Assembly: GCA_965646445.1 (NCBI GenBank)
Contig: CBFFZW010000001.1
Span: forward strand, 1 to 64,000
DNA length: 64,000 bases
Reading direction: 5' to 3'
DNA from: UBA11524 sp965646445
GTDB lineage: Bacteria > Bacillota > Clostridia > Christensenellales > Aristaeellaceae
The first letter of the stretch is position 1. The number at the start of each line of letters is the position of its first letter. Shown one piece after another: positions 1 through 7,929 of the stretch. A program made the translations under genes and the position numbers. Below the pieces are notes generated by a model. It ran no database searches and was not told the origin of the DNA. It was given only the letters and a program-made list of their open reading frames with translations.

Positions 1-99
1 CCTACACCCCGCGAAGGGGCTTCGCCCCTCTCGACTCCCGTGCCGCGGCATGGTACAAGGCCTTCGGTCGATGGTTCGCGTGCGTTATGGCGCAGGGTT

Positions 100-841
100 T
101 CGCGCTGTGGCGCGACCAAAGGGCTTTCCGATCGCCCTTTGGAAACCTTCGGGGCCCGACTCTTTGAGGGTTTTGGAATCTGCGAGGCGGGCCGCCCTGC
201 GGGGGCCCTGACGGCTTCGCCAGAACGGCATGGAACCGATAGTGACAGCCCTGTAACCATCATGGAAACCACAGGTTTCAGTCCATAAGAACCATAGGTA
301 CCAGTCCGTTACCCTGAATAGGAACCGCCGGTGCCAGCCCCATGTGCAACCACGCCACAAAGCCAGACCAGACGAGAACCTCGCCGCCTGCTGGACACTT
401 GCCTGCTCCGATGGAGGTGGACGACCGCCCCTGCGAGGCGGGATTAGCTGGTAGCTCGGTTATGGTTACGCGCAACAAATTATGCCACAGGGGGCCTGGG
501 GGTGGCAACGGTGCATGTTGAATTTTGCCACCACCAGACCTCTTTGCTACTTTCTCCGTGGAGAAAGTAGAGCCTTTATGATGCAGAGCCTTGCAAGAGA
601 AGCGCTCCTTTACAAGGCTCCCTTACATTCAAGCAGAGATTTCGCCCTGCGGGGCGACCAAAGGGCTTTCCGATCGCCCTTTGGAAACCTTCGGGCCCTG
701 CGGGGTTGGGTTTTTCCATCACTGTTGAAAACCTTCAGGGCTGCGCGTGGGGCTTTCCCCATGCCCTTTGGAAACCTTCGGGCCCGCAACTGAGCGTAGC
801 CTTGGCTATTCACCATGTATCCTTCCCCTCCGCCATCATGC
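100..841 (-). repeat. Large GC-rich non-coding repeat, copy 1
   Basis: No convincing gene lies between the window start and trpS. The sequence aligns in reverse complement with 26336-27003, segment by segment and in the same order. A 42-base block at 112-153 recurs exactly at 654-695, with related units near 26431 and 26884. A 71-base block (382-452) matches 26675-26745 at 67 of 71 positions. A 10-bp hairpin (548-569) and a long hairpin (493-540) have counterparts at 26558-26579 and 26587-26635. Between about 210 and 345 lie degenerate tandem units with paired GGNACC/GGTTCC-like arms. Short reading frames are not kept in phase between the copies, so I read it as non-coding. The left boundary may lie before 100; bases 1-60 hold only small GC hairpins. 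Confidence 0.8.
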
Positions 842-884
842 AAAAAAGAGCCTTGCGACGATCCGTTTTGCCGCAAGGCTCTTT
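842..884 (-). terminator. trpS terminator
   Basis: On the minus strand a 10-bp stem (GAGCCTTGCG with CGCAAGGCTC, arms 848-857 and 872-881) is followed by six T residues, about 15 bases past the trpS stop. A related stem with the same GAGCCTTG/CAAGGCTC arms but a different loop lies inside the neighbouring repeat at 587-624. Confidence 0.9.
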
Positions 885-895
885 GCTGTATGGCT

Positions 896-1918
896 TTACC
901 CCCTGGTGGCGAACCCGACCTTCTTCTGCACCTTGCGCAGGGTCTTGTTGGCCAGGTAGGTAGCGGTTCTGGCGTTTTCGTCCAGGACGCCCTGGAGATA
1001 GGCCTTGTCGGCAATCAGCCGCTTGAACTCCGCCTGCAGGGGCTCCAGGGCGGCGATCACGCAGTCCGCCGTGCGGGTCTTGAGGGCGCCGTAGCCCTGT
1101 CCGGCCAGCTCGGCTTGCAGGGACTCGATGCTGCCCGCGCCCAGAGCGGACATGATGGCCAGCAGATTGCTCACGCCGGGCTTGGCGTCGGGGTCGTAGC
1201 GAATTTCGCCGTCCGAATCCGTCACTGCCCGCTTGATCTTGCGGCGGATGGTGTCGGGATCGTCCAGCAGGGCCACATAGGTGTCCTCGGGGTCGGACTT
1301 GGACATCTTCCGGGTGGGCTCCTGCAGGCTCATCACCTTCGCGCCCACCTTGGGGATGTAGCCCTCGGGAATGGTGAACACGTCGCCATATACGCCGTTG
1401 AAGCGCTGGGCGACATCGCGGCACAACTCCAGGTGCTGCTTCTGATCGACGCCCACGGGCACCAGATTGGTCTGGTAGAGCAGGATGTCCGCCGCCATCA
1501 GCACGGGGTAGGTGAACAGGCCGGCGTTGATGTTGTCGGCATGCTTGGCGGCCTTGTCCTTGTACTGGGTCATGCGGCTCAATTCGCCCATGTAGGTGAA
1601 GCAGTTGAGGATCCAGGCCAGCTCCGCGTGGCCGGTGACATGGCTCTGGCAGTAGATGAGGCTCTTTTTGGGGTCGATGCCGCTGGCCATGTAGATGGCG
1701 GCTAACTCCATGCAGCGGCGGCGGAGGTCGGCGGGGTTCTGCCGCACGGTGATGGCGTGCATGTCCACGATGGAGTAAATGCAGTCGTATTCATCCTGGA
1801 GTTTGGCGAAGTTGCGCAGCGCGCCGATGTAATTGCCCAGGGTCAGCGTGCCGGAGGGCTGAATGCCGGAGAAGATAACCGGCTTTTTCTCGGGCCTGAC
1901 GGCGGTGGTTTCGGACAT
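896..1918 (-). CDS. trpS: Tryptophanyl-tRNA synthetase
   Basis: Cytosolic class Ic aminoacyl-tRNA synthetase of 340 aa that charges tRNA-Trp. The HIGH-equivalent region (PSGTLTLGN, residues 21-29) and the KMSKS loop (residues 204-208) are both intact, and the length is normal for bacterial TrpRS. The ATG at 1918 follows a GGAGG site. The gene stands alone on the minus strand, with a T-box leader and a sigma-A promoter upstream and its own terminator downstream, so its expression is probably set by tRNA-Trp charging. Confidence 0.97.
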   Translation of the reverse strand: MSETTAVRPEKKPVIFSGIQPSGTLTLGNYIGALRNFAKLQDEYDCIYSIVDMHAITVRQNPADLRRRCMELAAIYMASGIDPKKSLIYCQSHVTGHAELAWILNCFTYMGELSRMTQYKDKAAKHADNINAGLFTYPVLMAADILLYQTNLVPVGVDQKQHLELCRDVAQRFNGVYGDVFTIPEGYIPKVGAKVMSLQEPTRKMSKSDPEDTYVALLDDPDTIRRKIKRAVTDSDGEIRYDPDAKPGVSNLLAIMSALGAGSIESLQAELAGQGYGALKTRTADCVIAALEPLQAEFKRLIADKAYLQGVLDENARTATYLANKTLRKVQKKVGFATRG

Positions 1919-1986
1919 GGGAATACCTCCTTCATCATGGCGGCGGAGGCGCTGGGGACGCGCTGTGCGCCGACTGGTTCAGCATA

Positions 1987-2225
1987 CAAAAAAGCAGCCG
2001 CCTATCCCTGTGGGGACAGATGACTGCGGTGCCACCCCTGTTGCATATGCCGGAGCATATGCCTCTTTCGGCCCTTTCACGGTGGCGAACCGTCGCGGGA
2101 TAATGGGCGAGCACACCGTTCCCCCGCGCCCTCGGAGCGCCATGACCGCGCCATCCGCCGCCGGACTTTCACCTTCTCCGGCTCGCTGGAGGCAACCCTG
2201 CGCGGCGCCTTGCTCCTCATCGGTT
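1987..2225 (-). promoter_or_regulatory. T-box riboswitch leader of trpS
   Basis: The minus-strand leader holds the conserved T-box sequence (AGGGGTGGCACCGC, complement of about 2025-2039). It is followed by a GC-rich terminator arm and a run of Ts (1987-1993). The 5' part begins with a GATGAGGAGCA-type stem I start and has an AGCGAG motif with a GTGAAAGTCCGG loop. A UGG triplet sits just before the closing arm of stem I and would fit a tryptophan specifier, but I assigned it by eye. Uncharged tRNA-Trp would favour the antiterminator and read-through into trpS. Confidence 0.9.
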
Positions 2226-2231
2226 TTTTCC

Positions 2232-2260
2232 ATTATACACGGTTTCGCTGCCTTTGGCAA
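2232..2260 (-). promoter_or_regulatory. Sigma-A promoter of the trpS leader
   Basis: TTGCCA (2260-2255) and TATAAT (2237-2232) on the minus strand are separated by 17 bases. Transcription would start near 2225, just before the T-box leader. Confidence 0.8.
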
Positions 2261-2301
2261 GGAAAACCTCCACATTTTTTGCGCCGCGGGGGGCGCCTGG
2301 G

Positions 2302-2330
2302 TTTTCTTTTTCGTGCGGATATGCTATAAT
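2302..2330 (+). promoter_or_regulatory. Promoter of the DUF624 operon
   Basis: A consensus TATAAT lies at 2325-2330, with a weak -35 (TTTTCT, 2302-2307) 17 bases upstream. It is divergent from the trpS promoter and starts the plus-strand run of genes from 2378. Confidence 0.55.
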
Positions 2331-2377
2331 AATCGCATTACCGATGGCTTCCCGCGGTTATATGAGGAGGAAAGACA

Positions 2378-3328
2378 ATGTTCGGCAAGTGGATGAACAA
2401 CTTTTATTATGGTAAGAGCGGCAAGGGAGATTATACCCCGGAGAATCTCCCCACCAACCGCTGGCAGCTGTTCTGGGAAATGCTGCGGGTGCGGTTTTCC
2501 GCGCTGGTTCGGCTGAACCTGATGTATGTGGTGCCATGGCTGCCCACCATCATTGTACTGATGATCGGCGGCCTGAGCTTCCTGACGACGCTGTCTGAGG
2601 CGGTGACGGCGGCGGCGGAAATGTCCGGGACGCTGGTGCTGTCCGATCTGGTGGCGGGTATTATGGGGCCCACCCTGCTGCTGCTGATTCCCTGCGTGGC
2701 CATCACCGGCCCGTTTACCTCCGGCATCTGCTATGTGACCCGCAACTGGGCCCGCGATGAGCATGCCTTCATCTGGTCGGATTTTAAGGACGCGGTGAAG
2801 GAGAATTGGAAGCAGAGCTTGGTGATCTCCGCCATTACGTCTCTGGTGCCGATGATGATTTACGTCTGCTGGAATTTCTATGGCGGTCTGGCCTCCCAGC
2901 ACATCATCATGGTGGTGCCCCAGGTGCTGACGATGATGATCGGCGTCCTGTGGTGCCTGGGCGTGACCTATTTCCACCCGCTGATTGTCTGCTACAAGAT
3001 GCGTCTGCGGGATGTGCTGCGCAACGGCATGCTGCTGGCCATCGCCCGGCTGCCTCAAAGCGTGGGCATTCGCCTGCTGCACAGCGTGCCCACGGTCATC
3101 GGCATCGGCCTGATGCTGGTGGTCAACCCCGTTTGGTGCGTTCTGGGCCTGATGGCGTACTACATCCTGCTGGGCTTTGCCCTGAGCCGGTTTGTCACCG
3201 CCAGCTATACCAACGCCGTCTTCGACCGCTACATCAACAGCCATATTGAAGGCGCCATGGTGGATCGCGGTCTGTATCATCCTGAGGACGACGAGGATGA
3301 AGACGAGGAAGAGCAGCCCCAGGCCTGA
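2378..3328 (+). CDS. DUF624 (YesL-like) polytopic membrane protein
   Basis: A 316-aa integral membrane protein of no proven function. The N-terminus holds FYYGKSGKGDY, and about five or six hydrophobic segments follow. The central GPFTSGICYVTRNWARDE stretch and a following WxDFKDAVKENWK segment are typical of the DUF624/YesL family, often found with sugar-uptake genes in Bacillota. The C-terminus is a very acidic cytoplasmic tail (DDEDEDEEE). The start follows AGGAGG. No transport genes adjoin it here; the next genes are a SASP and a methyltransferase, so the context does not suggest a substrate. Confidence 0.75.
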   Translation: MFGKWMNNFYYGKSGKGDYTPENLPTNRWQLFWEMLRVRFSALVRLNLMYVVPWLPTIIVLMIGGLSFLTTLSEAVTAAAEMSGTLVLSDLVAGIMGPTLLLLIPCVAITGPFTSGICYVTRNWARDEHAFIWSDFKDAVKENWKQSLVISAITSLVPMMIYVCWNFYGGLASQHIIMVVPQVLTMMIGVLWCLGVTYFHPLIVCYKMRLRDVLRNGMLLAIARLPQSVGIRLLHSVPTVIGIGLMLVVNPVWCVLGLMAYYILLGFALSRFVTASYTNAVFDRYINSHIEGAMVDRGLYHPEDDEDEDEEEQPQA

Positions 3329-3390
3329 TGGTATAAAAATCCGCCGCGCTGGGCACCCTGTCTCCATCTGCGTGAAGGGGGAATGGGCCG

Positions 3391-3552
3391 ATGAACCAGT
3401 GGCGGCTGAGCGACAAGGAAAAGCGGAAATACGAGGCGGCGGAACGTTTTGGGCTGACGGACCGCCTGGCGGAGGTCGGCTGGGCCGGGATCAGCGCCAA
3501 GGAGGCGGGCCGCATTGGCGGCAGCCTCCACGGCCGACGCAAGCATCAATAA
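3391..3552 (+). CDS. Small alpha/beta-type acid-soluble spore protein
   Basis: A 53-aa gene. The protein contains KYEAAERFGLTDRLAEVGW followed by GISAKEAGRIGG, the pattern of minor alpha/beta SASPs of Clostridia: an N-terminal helix with a GLxDxxxEVGW segment, then the (T/S)AKExGRIGG motif. Such proteins coat spore DNA in the forespore and protect it from UV and heat. A GAAGGGGGA site precedes the ATG. It lies between a membrane-protein gene and a methyltransferase gene without an obvious terminator, so read-through from upstream is possible; a forespore promoter was not identified. Confidence 0.8.
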   Translation: MNQWRLSDKEKRKYEAAERFGLTDRLAEVGWAGISAKEAGRIGGSLHGRRKHQ

Positions 3553-3573
3553 AATCATCATGGTGAAGTACGA

Positions 3574-4362
3574 ATGTATACAGGTTTTGCTGAGGTCTAC
3601 GACCAACTGATGACCAATGTCAATTATGATGCCTGGGCGGACTTTTATGTCCGAATGATGGCGGCCTTCGGCATCCGTGAGGGAAAAATCTGCGAGTGCG
3701 CCTGCGGAACAGGCGGGCTGACGCTGCCCTTCCACCAGAGGGGCTTTCATGTGACCGGGGTGGATTTGAGCCAGGATATGCTCTGGATTGCCGCGCAGAA
3801 GGCCCGAAGCGCCGGCGTCGGCATTCCGTTTGTGCGCCAGGATATGCGCAAGCTGCGCCTGCACCGGCCCATGGACGCCGTGCTGGCTACCTGCGACGGG
3901 GTGAACTATCTTCTGGAGGATCAGGATGCCGCGGCGTTTTTCTCTGCCGCGTGGCACGCGCTTCGTCCGGGCGGCGGGCTGTTTTTTGACGTATCCACCC
4001 CCTACAAGCTGACCCATGCCCTGGGCAATCAGCTGATCTGTGAGGATACGGAGCGCATCACCTACCTGTGGCAGAACCGCTTTTCGGATAAGAGCGGCAT
4101 CCTGGATATGCACCTGTGCATTTTCATCAAGGATGAGGACGGCCGCTATCGCCGGGTGGACGAGGAACAGAAGCAGCGGGCCTATACCGTCGATACGCTG
4201 ACGACGCTTTTGCATCAGGCGGGCTTCGACCGGGTCATGGTTTACGGCAACGGGCGGATGAACGCGCCCCGGGCGGACGAGCAGCGGTGGCACTTCGCGG
4301 CCATCAAGCGGCTGGATCCTGACGGCGCGGAAAGGCGCATAGAGGAGGCAACAAGCATATGA
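3574..4362 (+). CDS. Class I SAM-dependent methyltransferase
   Basis: A soluble 262-aa protein with a Rossmann-type methyltransferase fold. Motif I is CECACGTGGLTLPF near residues 38-51, followed by an acidic end of strand 2 (VTGVDLSQDML). The middle part (CDGVNYL near residue 111) and LRPGG (near residue 132) match the YqeM/TehB-like small-molecule methyltransferase group. The substrate cannot be told from sequence. The ribosome site is weak (GGTGAAG). The stop overlaps the Hsp33 start by 4 bases, so the two genes are translationally coupled. Confidence 0.85.
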   Translation: MYTGFAEVYDQLMTNVNYDAWADFYVRMMAAFGIREGKICECACGTGGLTLPFHQRGFHVTGVDLSQDMLWIAAQKARSAGVGIPFVRQDMRKLRLHRPMDAVLATCDGVNYLLEDQDAAAFFSAAWHALRPGGGLFFDVSTPYKLTHALGNQLICEDTERITYLWQNRFSDKSGILDMHLCIFIKDEDGRYRRVDEEQKQRAYTVDTLTTLLHQAGFDRVMVYGNGRMNAPRADEQRWHFAAIKRLDPDGAERRIEEATSI

Positions 4363-5252
4363 TAGAGCGGCGCGAGGGCGATGAAATGCTTCGTCTGAGC
4401 CTGATGGATGGGCAGGCCCGGGTCATGCTGTGCGAGACCACGGCCATGTGCCAGCGGGCGGCGGATATTCACGGCGCGACCCCGGTCTGCACGGCGGCCA
4501 TGGGGCGGCTGATGACGGCCACAGCTTTCCTGGGCGTCATGATGAAGGGGGAGCAGGAGTCCGTCACCGTGACGGTGAAGGGCGGCGGCCCCATGGGAAC
4601 GCTGGTGGCCGTGGCGAATCACGGGGACTTGAAGGTTTGCGCGGACGATCCCCAGGTGGAGCTGCCTCTTCGGGAGGACGGGAAGCTGGATGTGGGCGAC
4701 GCGGTGGGCAGCGACGGACGCATGAGCGTGGTGAAGGACCTGGGGCTTCGGGAGCCCTACATCGGCCAGTGCGAGCTGGTCAGCGGCGAGTTGGGCATCG
4801 ACTTCGCCAACTACTTCACCGTCAGCGAGCAGCAGCCGTCCCTGGTGTCCCTGGGGGTGCTGGTCAATGGCGACGCGGTGCTGAAGGCGGGCGGCCTGCT
4901 GATTCAGCCCATGCCTGGGTGCGAGGAGGCGACCCTGGAGCAGCTGGAGCTGCGCAGTCCCATGTTCGCGTCCATCAGCAGGGAAATGACCTATGCGCCC
5001 AAGGAGGAGCTGCTGGAGGACTGGTTCAGGGGCATGGAGCCTGAGCTGTTGGAGCGCGTACCGCTGCGCTACCACTGCGGCTGCTCACGCAAGCGTATGG
5101 AAAAGGCGCTGATCTCGCTGGGCCGCAAGGAGCTGCAAGGGCTGATCGACGATGATCGGGGGGCCGAATTGGGCTGCCATTTCTGCCATTCTCATTACGA
5201 CTTTGATACACAGGCGCTGCGGGAGTTGCTGATTCGGGCCAGCCGCGCCTGA
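4359..5252 (+). CDS. hslO: Redox-regulated chaperone Hsp33
   Basis: A 297-aa cytosolic holdase that is activated when oxidative stress releases its zinc and disulfides form. The four zinc-ligand cysteines are present: Cys240/Cys242 in YHCGCSRKRM and Cys273/Cys276 in LGCHFC. The N-terminal domain shows the family's GxxM(T)ATAFLGxMMKG and VTVKGGGPMG segments. It overlaps the upstream methyltransferase gene by ATGA. The ATG at 4359 gives a protein slightly longer than many Hsp33s; an in-frame ATG at 4386 (MLRLSL) is an alternative start. Confidence 0.96.
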   Translation: MIERREGDEMLRLSLMDGQARVMLCETTAMCQRAADIHGATPVCTAAMGRLMTATAFLGVMMKGEQESVTVTVKGGGPMGTLVAVANHGDLKVCADDPQVELPLREDGKLDVGDAVGSDGRMSVVKDLGLREPYIGQCELVSGELGIDFANYFTVSEQQPSLVSLGVLVNGDAVLKAGGLLIQPMPGCEEATLEQLELRSPMFASISREMTYAPKEELLEDWFRGMEPELLERVPLRYHCGCSRKRMEKALISLGRKELQGLIDDDRGAELGCHFCHSHYDFDTQALRELLIRASRA

Positions 5253-5348
5253 TTCGGAGGGCGGAGGAAGGCAAACAGTTCTTTCTGCTTCCGCCGTGGT
5301 AGACGCATCCCAATGGGTACGGCCCAGAATCTGCCGTCAGGAGTGAAC

Positions 5349-7019
5349 ATGAGCGAAAAAACCATGTGCAAGGTCATTCCATTCAAGGCTTCGGTTTCCC
5401 GGATCAAGCGGGGAGCGGAGGCGTATCGCAGGCGGGGAAAAATGGTGGAGGCCATCGAGCTGCTTCGGCAGGCGGCCAAGCGGGAGGATTCCGCCTGGGC
5501 CTGGTTCCGTTTGGGGCAGCAGCTGCGCCAGGTTCATTGCTATGAGGAAGCGGCGGAGGCGATGTGCCGGGCGCTGGCCTGGGCGGATTGTCCGATGCAG
5601 GTCTTTGTTGAATTGAGCCATATCATGCAGGCGCTGGGGCGGTGGGACGCCGCGCTGAGCTGCCTGATGAACGACCTGCAATACAATCCATACAGCGGCC
5701 CCGCCACGGCGGAACTGCACGAAATGATGATGGAAGCCGATTCCCAGACGCCCGCGGATTTCCGGGAGCCCTTTCGCCTGACGAGGCTGATTCAGCGGGC
5801 GGGGCAGGCGTATCTCCGGGGCAAGGAGGCGTTGGGGGAGAGGCGTTACAGACGCGCCCTTCGGCTGACGGCGCATCGGGCGAGAATCTACCGCGCTCAG
5901 GGCGCCTCCCGTATGGATGCCGGACGGGAGCGGGACGCCCTTCGCCCCCTGGCGAAGGCCCTGTCCATGGAACGGAACAATGTGCGGATTATGACCATGA
6001 TGGCCCAGTGCTGTGACGCGCTGGGGAACAGCCGGATGGCTCACGCGCTGATGGCGCGCAGCGCGGCGGTGTGTCAAACGCCCGTGGATGAACAGGATAT
6101 TCTTGAAGCCTGGGTTTCGCTGGGGGACTTCCGCCGTCAGCGGAAATTTCTGGAGCAGAGACTGAAGCAATATCCGTACAGGGTCGCGCTGATGCACCCC
6201 ATGGCGGATGTCCTGTGGATTCTGGGGGATGAGGAAGGCGCGCAGCGCTGGTGGCGACGGATTCAGATTATCAACTCGGAAGATCTGCGTGCCCGGGCCA
6301 TGCTGGCGTGGGCGCGGGAGCATTCCGGCGAGCCGCTGCTGCCCAGAGGGCTGCTGCCGGAGGAAGAGCGGGAATGGCTGAGCAAGATCGTCATGCTGGG
6401 CATGATGGGAGCGGACATTGAACAGCCTGACAGCCAGGAGCAGCTGGAGCTGGCGCTCAGGTGGGCGCTGCGCCAACAGAGCTGGGAAGGGCAAACCATG
6501 ATGGTCCGCGGCCTCACCCTGGAAGACCGTCCCTGGGCCCGCCGCCGTCTGCGGGAGGTGCTGGCCAGCGCCACATCGCTGCCGGATGTCAAGCAGGAGG
6601 CTCTGGAAGCATTGCTTGCCTGGGGTGATGTCGAGCCCAAGTACATCAACATGAGCGGCTATGTCATCATGACGGAGAAGGATTATATCAAGCGCAAGCC
6701 CACCGAGGGGCTTTGGCAGGTGATTGCTCTGGCGCTGCTGCGGGAGATCGGTCATGCTGACTATCGGGATGACCTGCTGAGGTTCGCCGGGGAAATCTGG
6801 CGTGGTCTGCCCATGAAGGAGCGGCAGCGCGTGGTGCTTTTCCAAAGGCAGCGTTGGATCAAGGGCTTCCAAATGTACTATTTCCGCCTTCGTGGCATGG
6901 AGGATGAGGAAAACGCGCTGCTCAGAGGGCTGTCAATTTCCCAGCGGAAGGTGGAGCGGGTCGTGCGCAGTCTGGCGCACAGGACGCATTTAATCATCGA
7001 AGGAGAGCATACGCCATGA
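5349..7019 (+). CDS. TPR-like helical repeat protein
   Basis: A 556-aa soluble protein without a signal peptide or membrane segment. The first half is built of amphipathic helix pairs with tetratricopeptide character, for example AEAYRRRGKMVEAIELLRQA and AWFRLGQQLRQVHCYEEAAEAM. The second half is helical and contains a WEGQTMMVRGL-like region of unknown role. I place the start at 5349, where ATG follows AGGAG by 7 bases, not at an upstream start at 5313. It ends in an ATGA overlap with the next gene, so the two products may act together. Function is unknown, probably scaffolding. Confidence 0.75.
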   Translation: MSEKTMCKVIPFKASVSRIKRGAEAYRRRGKMVEAIELLRQAAKREDSAWAWFRLGQQLRQVHCYEEAAEAMCRALAWADCPMQVFVELSHIMQALGRWDAALSCLMNDLQYNPYSGPATAELHEMMMEADSQTPADFREPFRLTRLIQRAGQAYLRGKEALGERRYRRALRLTAHRARIYRAQGASRMDAGRERDALRPLAKALSMERNNVRIMTMMAQCCDALGNSRMAHALMARSAAVCQTPVDEQDILEAWVSLGDFRRQRKFLEQRLKQYPYRVALMHPMADVLWILGDEEGAQRWWRRIQIINSEDLRARAMLAWAREHSGEPLLPRGLLPEEEREWLSKIVMLGMMGADIEQPDSQEQLELALRWALRQQSWEGQTMMVRGLTLEDRPWARRRLREVLASATSLPDVKQEALEALLAWGDVEPKYINMSGYVIMTEKDYIKRKPTEGLWQVIALALLREIGHADYRDDLLRFAGEIWRGLPMKERQRVVLFQRQRWIKGFQMYYFRLRGMEDEENALLRGLSISQRKVERVVRSLAHRTHLIIEGEHTP

Positions 7020-7846
7020 GAAAGTGCATTGATTTTGATACCCGGTTTGCGGATTATACCTCTAAGTGGATGACGGAGCACGGCAAAGAGTACCGCAACT
7101 TCGACGCCATGGAGGCCGATATGCCGCGGGTCTACATGACCTTCCTGAATACCCCGGCCCGCTGGCTGGACGGCGTGACCCCCGGCGCTTACTTCACCCA
7201 GTTTGAGGATGCCAAGGATCTGGTGGACTGGCTGGTGGATTATGTGCGCCAGGGCGTGCCGGTGCCCGACCTCCTGCTGGATCAGATTCAGGCGGTGGGG
7301 AAGCCCTGTGAGAAGCGGCTGGTGGCGCTGCTGAAGGACGAGGAAGCGCCCGAGGAGGCCAAGATGACCGCCATCGGCCTGCTGCGGGAAATGGAGTCCA
7401 CCCAGCCGAAGATGCTGTACATTGAATGGCAGCTTCAGCGCGCCCAGAAGGACGAGATGTGCGACAACGCCATGGAGTCCCTTCAGGCGATGGGCAGTGT
7501 GGTGGTGCAGCCCCTGCTGGAGGCGCTGCCCCGGGCCAATCAGGCCGGCCAGGAGGCCATGCTGGACGTGCTGGCGAATTATCCGGGCAACGAGCAGGTT
7601 TTTCAGCTTGCCCTTCGTTTATTTCATGAGAACGTATCCAGGCGGGCGCTGTTCGCCAGCTACCTGGGCAAGCTGGGGGATGACCGCGCTCTGCCGGCGC
7701 TCATTGCCGCGGCCCAGGACGACCGCACCGGCTATGTGGACTTCATTGAGCTGCGCAACGCCATCGAAATGCTGGGCGGCGTGGCCCCGGAGCGGGAGTT
7801 TGACAGCGACCCGGACTACGAGGCGCTTTTCGGCGTCGACCGATAA
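7016..7846 (+). CDS. HEAT-like helical repeat protein
   Basis: A 276-aa soluble protein coupled to the upstream TPR gene by a 4-base overlap. Residues from about 90 to 245 form helical hairpins with HEAT/PBS-lyase character (KRLVALLKDEEAPEEAKMTA, ALRLFHENVSRRALFASYLG, DRALPALIAAAQDD). The first 80 residues resemble no family I can name. It has no catalytic motif and is probably a protein-interaction platform working with the TPR partner. The spacing to the next gene is 83 bases. Confidence 0.7.
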   Translation: MRKCIDFDTRFADYTSKWMTEHGKEYRNFDAMEADMPRVYMTFLNTPARWLDGVTPGAYFTQFEDAKDLVDWLVDYVRQGVPVPDLLLDQIQAVGKPCEKRLVALLKDEEAPEEAKMTAIGLLREMESTQPKMLYIEWQLQRAQKDEMCDNAMESLQAMGSVVVQPLLEALPRANQAGQEAMLDVLANYPGNEQVFQLALRLFHENVSRRALFASYLGKLGDDRALPALIAAAQDDRTGYVDFIELRNAIEMLGGVAPEREFDSDPDYEALFGVDR

Positions 7847-7929
7847 GCGGATGACGCGGATGGCCGGAAGGCCGGAAATCCGCGAAAGATTGGCCGCGTG
7901 AAGGCGCGGCGGCGACAGGAGGTGCGGAC

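Noticed and set aside
278..508. Possible small protein in the large repeat, with LHMGLxPAVPI seen in both copies
   Set aside because: Indels between the copies break the frame on both sides of this short match, and no ribosome site is conserved. It is better explained by nucleotide conservation of the repeat.
100..1000. CRISPR array
   Set aside because: The repeats near 112, 654, 26431 and 26884 are too few, unevenly spaced and without regular spacers; no cas genes occur in the window.
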